Assembly (NCBI GenBank): GCA_016177795.1
Contig: JACOUM010000008.1
Span: 83,582 to 147,581, forward strand
Direction: 5' to 3'
DNA length: 64,000 nt
Source of the DNA: Nitrosomonadales bacterium
GTDB lineage: Bacteria; Pseudomonadota; Gammaproteobacteria; Burkholderiales; Gallionellaceae
Made by a program: the position numbers and the translations under genes. Positions within the stretch are counted from its first letter, which is position 1. Every line of letters starts with the position of its first letter. The notes under the pieces are model-generated. The model saw nothing but the letters and a program-made list of their open reading frames with translations. It did no database searches and was not told where the DNA came from. Below, in pieces: positions 43,542-51,178 of this stretch.

Positions 43542-43985
43542 ATGAACAAGACCATTCCGCGCATGACCGTCATCACTCTGGGTGTGGCCGACCTTGCGCG
43601 CGCCACCGCCTTCTACCGCGAGATCTTCTCCATCCAGCCGATCACGCAATACGAAGGCGTCACCTTCATCCCGCTGCCCGGCGTGTGGCTCTCGCTCTAT
43701 CCGCTGGAGAAACTCGCCGAGGATATTGCTGGGGATGCCAAGCTGCCTGCCCCGAACACCTTTCGCGGTTTCACCCTCGCCTACAACGCGCGCAGCAAGG
43801 AAGAGATCGTCAGCATCTTCGCCCGCGCCGCCGAAGCGGGCGCACACATCGCCAAAGTACCGCAGGACACCTTCTGGGGCGGCTACAGCGGCTATTTCAC
43901 CGACCCGGACGGGCACTACTGGGAAATAGCCTGGGGGCCGATGTTCGAATTCAACGAACATGGCGATCTGCGCTTCAAGGCGTGA
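43542..43985 (+). CDS. VOC/glyoxalase-superfamily protein
   Basis: MTVITLGVADLARATAFYREIF; GYSGYFTDPDGHYWEIAWGP. Confidence 0.9.
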   Translation: MNKTIPRMTVITLGVADLARATAFYREIFSIQPITQYEGVTFIPLPGVWLSLYPLEKLAEDIAGDAKLPAPNTFRGFTLAYNARSKEEIVSIFARAAEAGAHIAKVPQDTFWGGYSGYFTDPDGHYWEIAWGPMFEFNEHGDLRFKA

Positions 43986-44863
43986 ATCCCGAACTTCTCT
44001 CTCACCTCTCTGCAGCCATCCGCGATGCGACGCAGCGCCCGTTCGAAATGCGCAATGCAACCCCCGTCGGTGGCGGCTGCATCAACCGGGCTTATCGTCT
44101 GGAGGAAACGGACGGTTCGCGCTATTTCGTCAAGCTGAACGATGCACGGCATCTGCCGATGTTTATCGCGGAGGCTGCAGGGCTTGAGGCGATCGCCGCG
44201 ACGCACACCCTGCGCGTGCCGCTTCCCATCGCGCACGGCAGCGCAAACGCCCACAGCTTTCTCGTGCTGGAACATCTGGAGTTGGGTTCGCGCGGCAATG
44301 CAAGACTGCTCGGCGCACAGCTCGCCGCACTGCATCGTTGCACTGGTAAAAAATTTGGATTCTCACAAGACAACTTCATCGGCACGACGCCGCAGCCGAA
44401 CGGCTGGAAAGACAGTTGGATAGACTTCTGGCGCGAGCAGCGCCTTGGTTTCCAGTTGCGCCTCGCGGCGCAGCACGGCGACAGGCTGCAGACGCTCGGC
44501 GAGAAACTGCTGGACGCGCTGCCCGCGTTCTTCGCCGGCTATTCATCGCAACCCGCGCTGCTGCACGGTGACCTGTGGAGCGGCAACCACGCCTTCCTCG
44601 CGGATGGTACGCCGGTGATCTTCGACCCCGCGCCCTATTACGGCGACCGCGAGTGCGATCTCGCGATGACGGAACTGTTCGGCGGTTATCCCGCAGATTT
44701 TTACGCCGCCTATCGCACGAGCTATCCGCTGGATGCGGGCTATGCGGTGCGCAGGGAACTGTACAACCTGTACCACATCCTCAACCACGCGAACCTGTTC
44801 GGCGGAGGATATGCGAGGCAGGCGGAGGGGATAATGCAGAGGTTGCTGGGGAATGTGGCTTAA
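43982..44863 (+). CDS. Fructosamine kinase family protein (GTG start)
   Basis: VGGGCINRAYRLEETDGSRYFVKLN; LLHGDLWSGNHAFLADGTPVIFDPAPYYGDRECDLAMTELFGG. Confidence 0.93.
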   Translation: MNPELLSHLSAAIRDATQRPFEMRNATPVGGGCINRAYRLEETDGSRYFVKLNDARHLPMFIAEAAGLEAIAATHTLRVPLPIAHGSANAHSFLVLEHLELGSRGNARLLGAQLAALHRCTGKKFGFSQDNFIGTTPQPNGWKDSWIDFWREQRLGFQLRLAAQHGDRLQTLGEKLLDALPAFFAGYSSQPALLHGDLWSGNHAFLADGTPVIFDPAPYYGDRECDLAMTELFGGYPADFYAAYRTSYPLDAGYAVRRELYNLYHILNHANLFGGGYARQAEGIMQRLLGNVA

Positions 44864-44876
44864 CGCCGAGTTAGAT
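44858..44876. other. Truncated attC-like site (R''/R' 7-mers only)
   Basis: GCTTAAC-GCCGA-GTTAGAT: both 7-mers match RYYYAAC / GTTRRRY exactly. Confidence 0.5.
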
Positions 44877-44879
44877 GCG

Positions 44880-45488
44880 TTACCACCCGCAAGCCTTCCT
44901 TAGTGGCTTGATTGCCTCCGAGAGGCCTGCAATCTTGAACGTCGCCATCACAGGGCTTTCGCCGTAAGGAGTAACCTGTGCGAGAAGCTTCTCATGCACC
45001 ATCATCTTCTTAGCAAACGCTATATCGCTACCCTGCACGAACACAGCGGAATTGTCTGTAGATATTGACCATGTATCGGTTGTTGCTTTAGCGCCATCAA
45101 ACCTCGTGAGCATTTCGGTGCTTTCAAGGCCAAGGTATAGGTCCCACGTAAGGAAGACGTTTGTCTTCTTTTCCGCACAGCGAACATAGAGCATGGGCTT
45201 TGCAGTCTTGTAGCCTGACCGCACAATCTCTTCTGCCTCGACGGCCAGATATACGTTTTCACTGTCATCTATTGGAGATCGGTTGACCGTTAGTTTCCAT
45301 TTTCCGCTTCCTTGGACGATTGTGGATTTTGGTTTGTCTACGCCAAGCGAACGTGCTAGGGCGTCATAGCAGACTAACCTCGCCGCATCGCTGTTCTTCG
45401 CTGCGCACTTCGCGATTTCTTGTTTTTCGGCGGCAACTGCTTCGCCGATGAGAAACACTGCCCATACAACAACAATCAAGTACTTCAT
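44880..45488 (-). CDS. VasI/TagO-like secreted protein (type VI-associated family resemblance), candidate integron cassette gene
   Basis: Signal peptide; KCAAKNSDAARLVCYDALARSLG; GSGKWKLTVNRSPIDDSENVYLAVEAEE. Confidence 0.7.
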   Translation of the reverse strand: MKYLIVVVWAVFLIGEAVAAEKQEIAKCAAKNSDAARLVCYDALARSLGVDKPKSTIVQGSGKWKLTVNRSPIDDSENVYLAVEAEEIVRSGYKTAKPMLYVRCAEKKTNVFLTWDLYLGLESTEMLTRFDGAKATTDTWSISTDNSAVFVQGSDIAFAKKMMVHEKLLAQVTPYGESPVMATFKIAGLSEAIKPLRKACGW

Positions 45489-45505
45489 AGCTCCTCCCGA
45501 TAAGC

Positions 45506-45572
45506 GTCTAGCGTTTGAATTCACCGGCCCGCGCGGCTTTTCGCGCAGGTCAGGTGAAATGAAAGGTTACGC
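45506..45572 (-). other. attC-like recombination site
   Basis: Minus strand GCGTAAC CTTTCATTTCACCTGACCTGCGCGAAAAGCCGCGCGGGCCGGTGAATTCAAAC GCTAGAC; imperfect long palindrome; upstream gene stop TAA lies inside GCGTAAC. Confidence 0.75.
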
Positions 45573-46211
45573 CTCATTGGGAAACTCGGTCTCCCGCCGG
45601 GCACGTTGAGAAAGTTGCAGTAACTCCGCATCAGTAACCAGCCTCTCGACGACACCACGATACTGATCTAGCGACTCTCGCAGACTTTGAATCTCTGCAC
45701 AGATGCGTGGCATGTTTAGACTGTCGTTCTCCTCACCAGCCATCGTAGATATGTACCGAGCCTTTTCCTCAGACGTATTTGCCACGGGGAACATGTTCTT
45801 GAAGAAAAGAGCTGCACCGATGCCATGTAATGTGACGGTACGATCCATCTTGTATCCGATAGCTTCGGTTATTCGCTTCTGCAAAACTGGATCAATTACT
45901 GCGATGTGATGCTGACCGAGAAGAGCGCCTTGTAGTTGGTAAAGGCGAATGCCTTGCTTCCGAATCGTGGCATCCCATCTCTCAATGGTCGCGAGTGCTG
46001 CGTCAGGCTCCATTTGGGCAAGCTTTTCGACTGGATTGGGCTGTGCTTCGCTGACAAGCCTCTCTCCGTCGTCGACGCAGTCTTTCAGAATAAAATAGAC
46101 GCGTAAGACATCGAGCACGGCATTTTCACGCGTCTTGGCGGACTGGAAGTTTCGGAGATCAGAAATTCCAGTTCTGATTAGATCGACTACACCCTTAAGT
46201 TGCGCAAACAT
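45567..46211 (-). CDS. Hypothetical protein, candidate integron cassette gene
   Basis: 214-aa ORF bracketed by attC-like sites; MFAQLKGVVDLIRTGISDLRNFQSAKTRENAVLDVLRVYFILKDC. Confidence 0.7.
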   Translation of the reverse strand: MFAQLKGVVDLIRTGISDLRNFQSAKTRENAVLDVLRVYFILKDCVDDGERLVSEAQPNPVEKLAQMEPDAALATIERWDATIRKQGIRLYQLQGALLGQHHIAVIDPVLQKRITEAIGYKMDRTVTLHGIGAALFFKNMFPVANTSEEKARYISTMAGEENDSLNMPRICAEIQSLRESLDQYRGVVERLVTDAELLQLSQRARRETEFPNEA

Positions 46212-46223
46212 GGTAGCTATGAG

Positions 46224-46288
46224 GACTAATGGGTAAAGGTAAGGGGCGCGCCGCTTTTGGCGCGCCCCGCTTGACCGCTATGTTAGAC
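46224..46288 (-). other. attC-like recombination site
   Basis: Minus strand GTCTAAC ATAGCGGTCAAGC GGGGCGCGCC-AAAAGC-GGCGCGCCCC TTACCTTTACCC ATTAGTC; upstream gene stop TAA lies inside GTCTAAC. Confidence 0.75.
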
Positions 46289-46966
46289 GGGCTTGATGAC
46301 CAGCATTTCATTACCACCTCTCTGGAACTCATAAGGGACAGGCTGAACCTCAACATTGAAGTCGTGGCTCGCAAGGTGATTACTCATAAAAGTAAGATGG
46401 GGAGACAAAGTACCATCAAGTGCAAGCAGCGGAAAAACCCTCACTTCGCGAGACACACGCAACATTTCTTGGAGTGCCTGAAGATGAAACTCTACTGACA
46501 AGTGGGCGCTGTACAAAAACAAGAAATGTGACGACAAGGCGATGTCGAATTTTCCACTTTCAAAAGGTAACGATGGCAACTCTCCTGGGATGTATCGGCC
46601 TTCATCCCTCCCTGCATCGAAGTCCGCGAGGAAAGTTTCCATCGCAGACATGCGAAGACTCCCGAGTTGTTCTACCGAAGGAATGGCTTTCCAAACGTAG
46701 CCTCTTTGGTTCTCGCGCATTTGTGCCATCACCGCTTCATATGTTTCGGAGATACGGCCCCTGATCTGTTCTGCGTCAAAGACGTAGATTGGGTCTACCG
46801 AGACGATATTCCCGCCGCGTTTGGTCAGTGCTGCATTGAATCCTGCTGGACCGTCACCACAGCCAAGAATGCGAAGCCCAAGATCGACCTCGGTAAGGCC
46901 AAACATGCTGACATATTCGTCATACGAACGCCCCCACGGCACGACTTTTTCAAGTGTGAATCCCAT
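46283..46966 (-). CDS. SAM-dependent methyltransferase-like protein, candidate integron cassette gene
   Basis: DLGLRILGCGDGPAGFNAALTKRGGNIVSVDPIYVF; SGKFDIALSSHFLFLYS. Confidence 0.7.
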   Translation of the reverse strand: MGFTLEKVVPWGRSYDEYVSMFGLTEVDLGLRILGCGDGPAGFNAALTKRGGNIVSVDPIYVFDAEQIRGRISETYEAVMAQMRENQRGYVWKAIPSVEQLGSLRMSAMETFLADFDAGRDEGRYIPGELPSLPFESGKFDIALSSHFLFLYSAHLSVEFHLQALQEMLRVSREVRVFPLLALDGTLSPHLTFMSNHLASHDFNVEVQPVPYEFQRGGNEMLVIKPV

Positions 46967-46976
46967 TGACCTGCCT

Positions 46977-47060
46977 GTCTAATGTGAAATGGGTGGCAAG
47001 AACGCCGGATATTCCGGCGCGGCTTTTCTTCCTGGTGTGAAAACTATAACAGGGATTACC
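46977..47060 (-). other. Degenerate attC-like site
   Basis: Minus strand GGTAATCCC...GAAAAGCCGCGCCGG-AATAT-CCGGCGTTCTTGCC...CACATTAGAC followed 10 nt later by the ATG of the next gene. Confidence 0.45.
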
Positions 47061-47256
47061 ATCGCTCGGCCCCGAGCATCTGCGTTGTACTCATCTGCTC
47101 GCCGCCATGACGCTCTGGATCGTAGGCCGCCAAGCGTTGCTCCATTGTCAGCGGCACATTCTCCACCGAGGAAACGATGATGTGCTCACCTTGAATGGAG
47201 GTGCATACCTTCAGATTGTTTCGACGGCGTTTGATATCGAGAGCTGTTCTGGACAT
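47056..47256 (-). pseudogene. MazE/AbrB-type antitoxin-like small protein or remnant
   Basis: TALDIKRRRNNLKV...GEHIIVSSVENVPLTMEQRLAAYDPERHGGEQMSTTQMLGAERW resembles a MazE C-terminus, but the AbrB-fold region looks internally shortened; no toxin ORF found. Confidence 0.45.
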
Positions 47257-47326
47257 GGCACACCCTTAAAGCAAAATACTCAAACACGAATCTATACTTG
47301 CTGGACTGTTTGGTCAAACGAACACC

Positions 47327-48148
47327 TCACCAATGTTTCGCCACCGGGTTGTTGCAGGCCGCCTGGAACAGTTGGCGGTCATCCAGACGGATCGCGCTCA
47401 TCGGGCCGCCCCACAGGCAGCCGGTGTCGAGCGCAATGGCGTCTTTCCTGTGCAGCAGGCCGAGCGCCGACCAGTGGCCGAAGATGACGGTGGCATCGCG
47501 GCTGGCACGCTTGGGCACGTCGAACCACGGCAGGTAGCCGGCCGGGATGTTCTGCACCTCGCCCTTGAACTTGAATTCCATCCTGCCTTCTGGTGTGCAG
47601 ATGCGCATGCGGGTGAAGGCGTTAACGATGACGCGCAGGCGCCTGTAGCCGGTCAGGCCGTCGTTCCAGTCGTGCGGGGAATTGCCGTACATGTGTGCGA
47701 GGAAGGTGGCAAAGTCGTCGCCGCGCAATGCGGTCTCGACTTCGCGCGCCAAGCTCCCGGCCTGCGCCACGCTCCATTGCGGCAGCAGCCCGGCATGGAC
47801 CAGCACGTAGCCGTCCTGCGCATGCAGCAGGCGCTGATTGCGCAGCCAGTGCAGCAGTTCCTCGCGGTCCGGCGCGTTGAGAAGTTTATCCAGCGTGTCG
47901 GTGCGATGCAGCTCCGCCACGCCTTCCGCGACGGCGAGCAGGTGCAGGTCGTGGTTGCCGAGCACGGTGATTGCGCTGTCGCCCAAGGACTTGACCAGCC
48001 GCAGCACCTCCAGCGAGCCCGGCCCGCGGTTCACCAGGTCGCCGACCAGCCACAGCCTGTCCTGCGCCGGGTCGAAGCGCACCTGCTCCAGCAACTGCTG
48101 GAGCTCGGCGTAACACCCCTGTATATCGCCTACCGCATAAATCGCCAT
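47327..48148 (-). CDS. apaH: Diadenosine tetraphosphatase (symmetrical)
   Basis: MAIYAVGDIQGCYAELQQLLEQVRFDPAQDRLWLVGDLVNRGPGSLEVLR. Confidence 0.95.
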   Translation of the reverse strand: MAIYAVGDIQGCYAELQQLLEQVRFDPAQDRLWLVGDLVNRGPGSLEVLRLVKSLGDSAITVLGNHDLHLLAVAEGVAELHRTDTLDKLLNAPDREELLHWLRNQRLLHAQDGYVLVHAGLLPQWSVAQAGSLAREVETALRGDDFATFLAHMYGNSPHDWNDGLTGYRRLRVIVNAFTRMRICTPEGRMEFKFKGEVQNIPAGYLPWFDVPKRASRDATVIFGHWSALGLLHRKDAIALDTGCLWGGPMSAIRLDDRQLFQAACNNPVAKHW

Positions 48149-48251
48149 TGCGTTTCCCGGCATGGTTACCTGCGGGATAGGGTAGCAGATTTTTATGGCG
48201 TTTCGATGAAACTCGTCGTTTTCAATTCAGAAATGGCTGGCAGTGCAGCGG

Positions 48252-49643
48252 TTATTGCGCAACCGTGTCGATGCCATACTGTTTCAGTTTTTTCCACAGT
48301 GTCGTGCGCGACATGCCCAGTTTTCTGGCTGCTTCCGCCTTGTTGCCGCCGGTTTCCTGTAGCGCTTGCAGGATCATTTCCTTTTCCTGCTCCTTTTGCC
48401 GTACCGGGGCGCGGTAGTAGCGCTGCATGATTGCCGTGGCCGGAGCAGGAACAGTATCGGTCCGGGCGCTGGCAATCAGACGGCTTGCCTTCTGTATTTC
48501 CGGCGGCAGGTGGTGTGCCAGAATGGTCGTGCCCTCTGCATGCACCGCTGCGTATTCCATAGCGTTCGCCAGTTCACGGACATTACCCGGCCAGCTATAG
48601 GCATTCAGTGCGCCAAGCGCCTCGCTGGAGAGTTGAAGGTCGCGCCCTTGATGGCGTGCAAGCATATTGGTAAGCATGGAGTTGACCAGCAGCGGAATAT
48701 CCTCGCGGCGTTCACGCAGGGCGGGGGCGTGTAGCGGAAGCACGCGCAGCCGGTAATAAAGATCGGCGCGAAATTCGCCACGGCTCACCATCTCCGGCAG
48801 ATCGCGATGGGTCGCCGCGATGATCCGTACATCCACCTTGCGCGTCTTGTTTTCGCCGAGCCGCTCGATTTCATGCTCCTGCAGGACGCGCAACAGTTTC
48901 ACCTGGATATTCAGCGGCACATCGCCGATTTCATCCAGCAGCAGCGTTCCCTCGTGCGCCGCCTCGAAGCGGCCTTCGCGCTGCTCGGTCGCCCCGGTAA
49001 ACGCACCTCGCGCGTGGCCGAACAATTCGTCCTCAAGCATTTGTTCGGGAAAAGCTGCGCAGTGCACGCGTATGTATGGACCCTTGGCGCGGCTCGAGTT
49101 GTCGTGCAGCGCGCGTGCGATCAACTCTTTGCCGACACCGCTCTCGCCGGTGACAAGAATGCTGGCTTCGCTGGCCGCCGCCCGCATGATCTGGCGAAAC
49201 AGTTCCTGCATCACCGCGCTGTTGCCCACCAGGCCGCCCATATGCATTCTGTTGCTAGCCTCTTCCTCCAGCTGTACCTCCTGAGTGCGGTCGCGCAACA
49301 CCACTGCGCAATATGCCAGCGGCTCATCGGAGGGTAGCACCATGGCCCACATGCGCAGTGGAGTCAGAACGCCATCCGGCCGCTGCACGACAAGGTCTTG
49401 AATCTTTTTCCCCTGTTTTGCATTGTCCATGAGCGTGCAATATCCCCTTTTCTCGCAGCTTCGCGCGCACGCCGTTCCCTGAAAAAGGCTGGGGCAGAGT
49501 TTGTTGAGGGTGGTCTCGTGATTTTGCCCCAGCATACGGCTGGCCGCCTCATTGATCGCCACGACGCGGCGCTTCTGGTCGAGGAAAAGAATTCCCTCTT
49601 CGAGGTTGTCGAGGAACTGCCTAAGACCGGGCAAGGTAATCAT
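48252..49643 (-). CDS. PAS-domain sigma-54-dependent transcriptional activator
   Basis: PAS with Cys cluster CPSLFQGTACARSCEKRGYC; ILVTGESGVGKELIARALH; GAFTGATEQREGRFEAAHEGTLLLDEIG; Fis HTH NKAEAARKLGMSRTTLWKKLKQYGI. Confidence 0.93.
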   Translation of the reverse strand: MITLPGLRQFLDNLEEGILFLDQKRRVVAINEAASRMLGQNHETTLNKLCPSLFQGTACARSCEKRGYCTLMDNAKQGKKIQDLVVQRPDGVLTPLRMWAMVLPSDEPLAYCAVVLRDRTQEVQLEEEASNRMHMGGLVGNSAVMQELFRQIMRAAASEASILVTGESGVGKELIARALHDNSSRAKGPYIRVHCAAFPEQMLEDELFGHARGAFTGATEQREGRFEAAHEGTLLLDEIGDVPLNIQVKLLRVLQEHEIERLGENKTRKVDVRIIAATHRDLPEMVSRGEFRADLYYRLRVLPLHAPALRERREDIPLLVNSMLTNMLARHQGRDLQLSSEALGALNAYSWPGNVRELANAMEYAAVHAEGTTILAHHLPPEIQKASRLIASARTDTVPAPATAIMQRYYRAPVRQKEQEKEMILQALQETGGNKAEAARKLGMSRTTLWKKLKQYGIDTVAQ

Positions 49644-49665
49644 AAACGTTCATTCTCCCGCAAAA

Positions 49666-49682
49666 GCGTTAACTGTGAACGC
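49666..49682. promoter_or_regulatory. Inverted-repeat operator / candidate upstream activator site
   Basis: GCGTT-AACTGTG-AACGC, with further TTAACG and CAACGC half-sites to about 49714. Confidence 0.45.
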
Positions 49683-49769
49683 AATGTTAACGTTTAGTGT
49701 TTGCACTGTCAACGCTGAGGCAAATCAAGGTTAATAATAATATGTTGATTATTTAATGAATTAAATTTG

Positions 49770-49785
49770 TGGCACGGTTACTGCT
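49770..49785 (+). promoter_or_regulatory. Sigma-54 (-24/-12) promoter
   Basis: TGGCACG-GTTA-CTGCT against consensus TGGCACG-N4-TTGCW; GG-N10-GC spacing exact. Confidence 0.8.
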
Positions 49786-49848
49786 TATAGTTTGGGCGCA
49801 GGTGATCATTCTGTATTGTCCTGCAACTTAACAAAAGGAGTAACGATC

Positions 49849-50340
49849 ATGAAACTGAACAAATTTGCTTTGACATTGACTGCCGCAGCCTTGTTGCCAA
49901 CTTTTGCCCACGCCGGCACTGACGAGGTTGTTGCCAGCTTCGAGCGTGACCTGCATCGTGGCGCCAGCATCGAATCGCCGATGGTTGCCCAGGCCGAGGC
50001 CGATCCGCTGGACATCATCAATAGCATACTGAACAGGGAGCCGGATGCTGTCGTGGCCAGCTTCGATCGTGATCTATACCGCGAACCAACCGTTGTTGCG
50101 ACAGTGGCTGCCGCTGAGGCCGATCCGCTGGATGTGATCAATGTTGCCTTCCGCAGCGAACCGGATGCCATTCTGGCGAGCTTCCATCGGGACCTGTACC
50201 GTGTGCCGACCACCGCTCCGTTGGTCGCTTCCAATGAAACCGACCCATTGACGATTGCGATCAACTCAGTACTGTGGAGCGAGATGGTAAAGCCGACGAT
50301 ACATGTCGCGCTTGTAAATGGCTACGGCCACACCAAGTAA
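49849..50340 (+). CDS. Secreted three-repeat protein of unknown function
   Basis: AAAGGAG RBS; signal peptide MKLNKFALTLTAAALLPTFAHA; three copies of D(E/A)(V/I)(V/L)ASFxRDL(H/Y)R...VAxxExDPLxxx. Confidence 0.85.
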   Translation: MKLNKFALTLTAAALLPTFAHAGTDEVVASFERDLHRGASIESPMVAQAEADPLDIINSILNREPDAVVASFDRDLYREPTVVATVAAAEADPLDVINVAFRSEPDAILASFHRDLYRVPTTAPLVASNETDPLTIAINSVLWSEMVKPTIHVALVNGYGHTK

Positions 50341-50356
50341 ATCTTTCGGCCAATAA

Positions 50357-50383
50357 ATAACCGGGGCGCAGTGCCCCGGTTAT
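50357..50383 (+). terminator. Hairpin terminator-like structure without U-run
   Basis: ATAACCGGGGC-GCAGT-GCCCCGGTTAT perfect 11-bp stem. Confidence 0.65.
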
Positions 50384-50645
50384 CGCAGGCGAGACCCTGT
50401 TTTGCTTCCTGGTGTTTGAGTGGCGCACGTCGTATCCAGCCACCGAACAGCAATAGTTCCTCCCACCGAACCATGCGGCTGGCCGTTGTTTGATAGCGGT
50501 GCGGCTAGCCGCAAAGGCGGTTTTCACGCGTTAATACCAGAGTCATTCTGTCAAGCATAGGCAAGGCACATAAAACTGAATCAGCAGCCCATCCGGAACT
50601 TATTGGCTGGGCCAGCAACGAACAGGATTTTTTTGAGGAGGAAGT

Positions 50646-51146
50646 ATGTTGGCCCAATGGAAAATAATAGCTGCAACCCTGTCTGCTGCCGTACTGTTCG
50701 GCCTGAGCGCGGGAGTAGTGTCGGCTCAGGATCACGGTCATTCGCATGGCGGGCATGCGCATGGTGAGGGAACTTCGGCGCAGCTCACGCTCGATCATGG
50801 CAAGAAATGGGCTACTGACGACAGCCTGCGGCAAGGCATGAGCCGCATCCGCGACGCGCTGAACGCGGAGCTGCCTGCCGTTCATCCCGGCAAGGCCACA
50901 GCGGAACAGTATCAGGCGCTGGCGCAGAAGGTGAATGATCAACTTGCCTTCATGGTAAAAAACTGCAAGCTGGAGCCGCAAGCGGATACCGTGCTGCATC
51001 TCATCCTAGCTGACATTATTGCCGGTGCGGATATTCTGCAGGTGCAGCAGGGCGGTGAGGCACATCAGGGTGCGGTGAAAATCGTTCATGCGCTGGAAAA
51101 TTATGCCAGCTACTTCGATCACCCCGGCTGGCAAGGCCTGAAGTAG
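50646..51146 (+). CDS. Secreted protein with His-rich N-terminus
   Basis: Signal peptide then QDHGHSHGGHAHGEGTSAQLTLDHGKKWATDDSLRQGMSRIRDAL. Confidence 0.8.
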   Translation: MLAQWKIIAATLSAAVLFGLSAGVVSAQDHGHSHGGHAHGEGTSAQLTLDHGKKWATDDSLRQGMSRIRDALNAELPAVHPGKATAEQYQALAQKVNDQLAFMVKNCKLEPQADTVLHLILADIIAGADILQVQQGGEAHQGAVKIVHALENYASYFDHPGWQGLK

Positions 51147-51178
51147 GCCATAACTCTCTTCATGGAGCGGGCAACAAC

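Noticed and set aside
46236-46269. GGGGCGCGCC-GCTTTT-GGCGCGCCCC as a plain intrinsic terminator
   Set aside because: No U-run, and it is the central stem of a longer attC-like palindrome whose ends overlap the gene stop
50505-50999. 164-aa minus-strand ORF opposite the His-rich secreted protein
   Set aside because: No RBS or domain signal; overlaps a better-supported gene with a signal peptide
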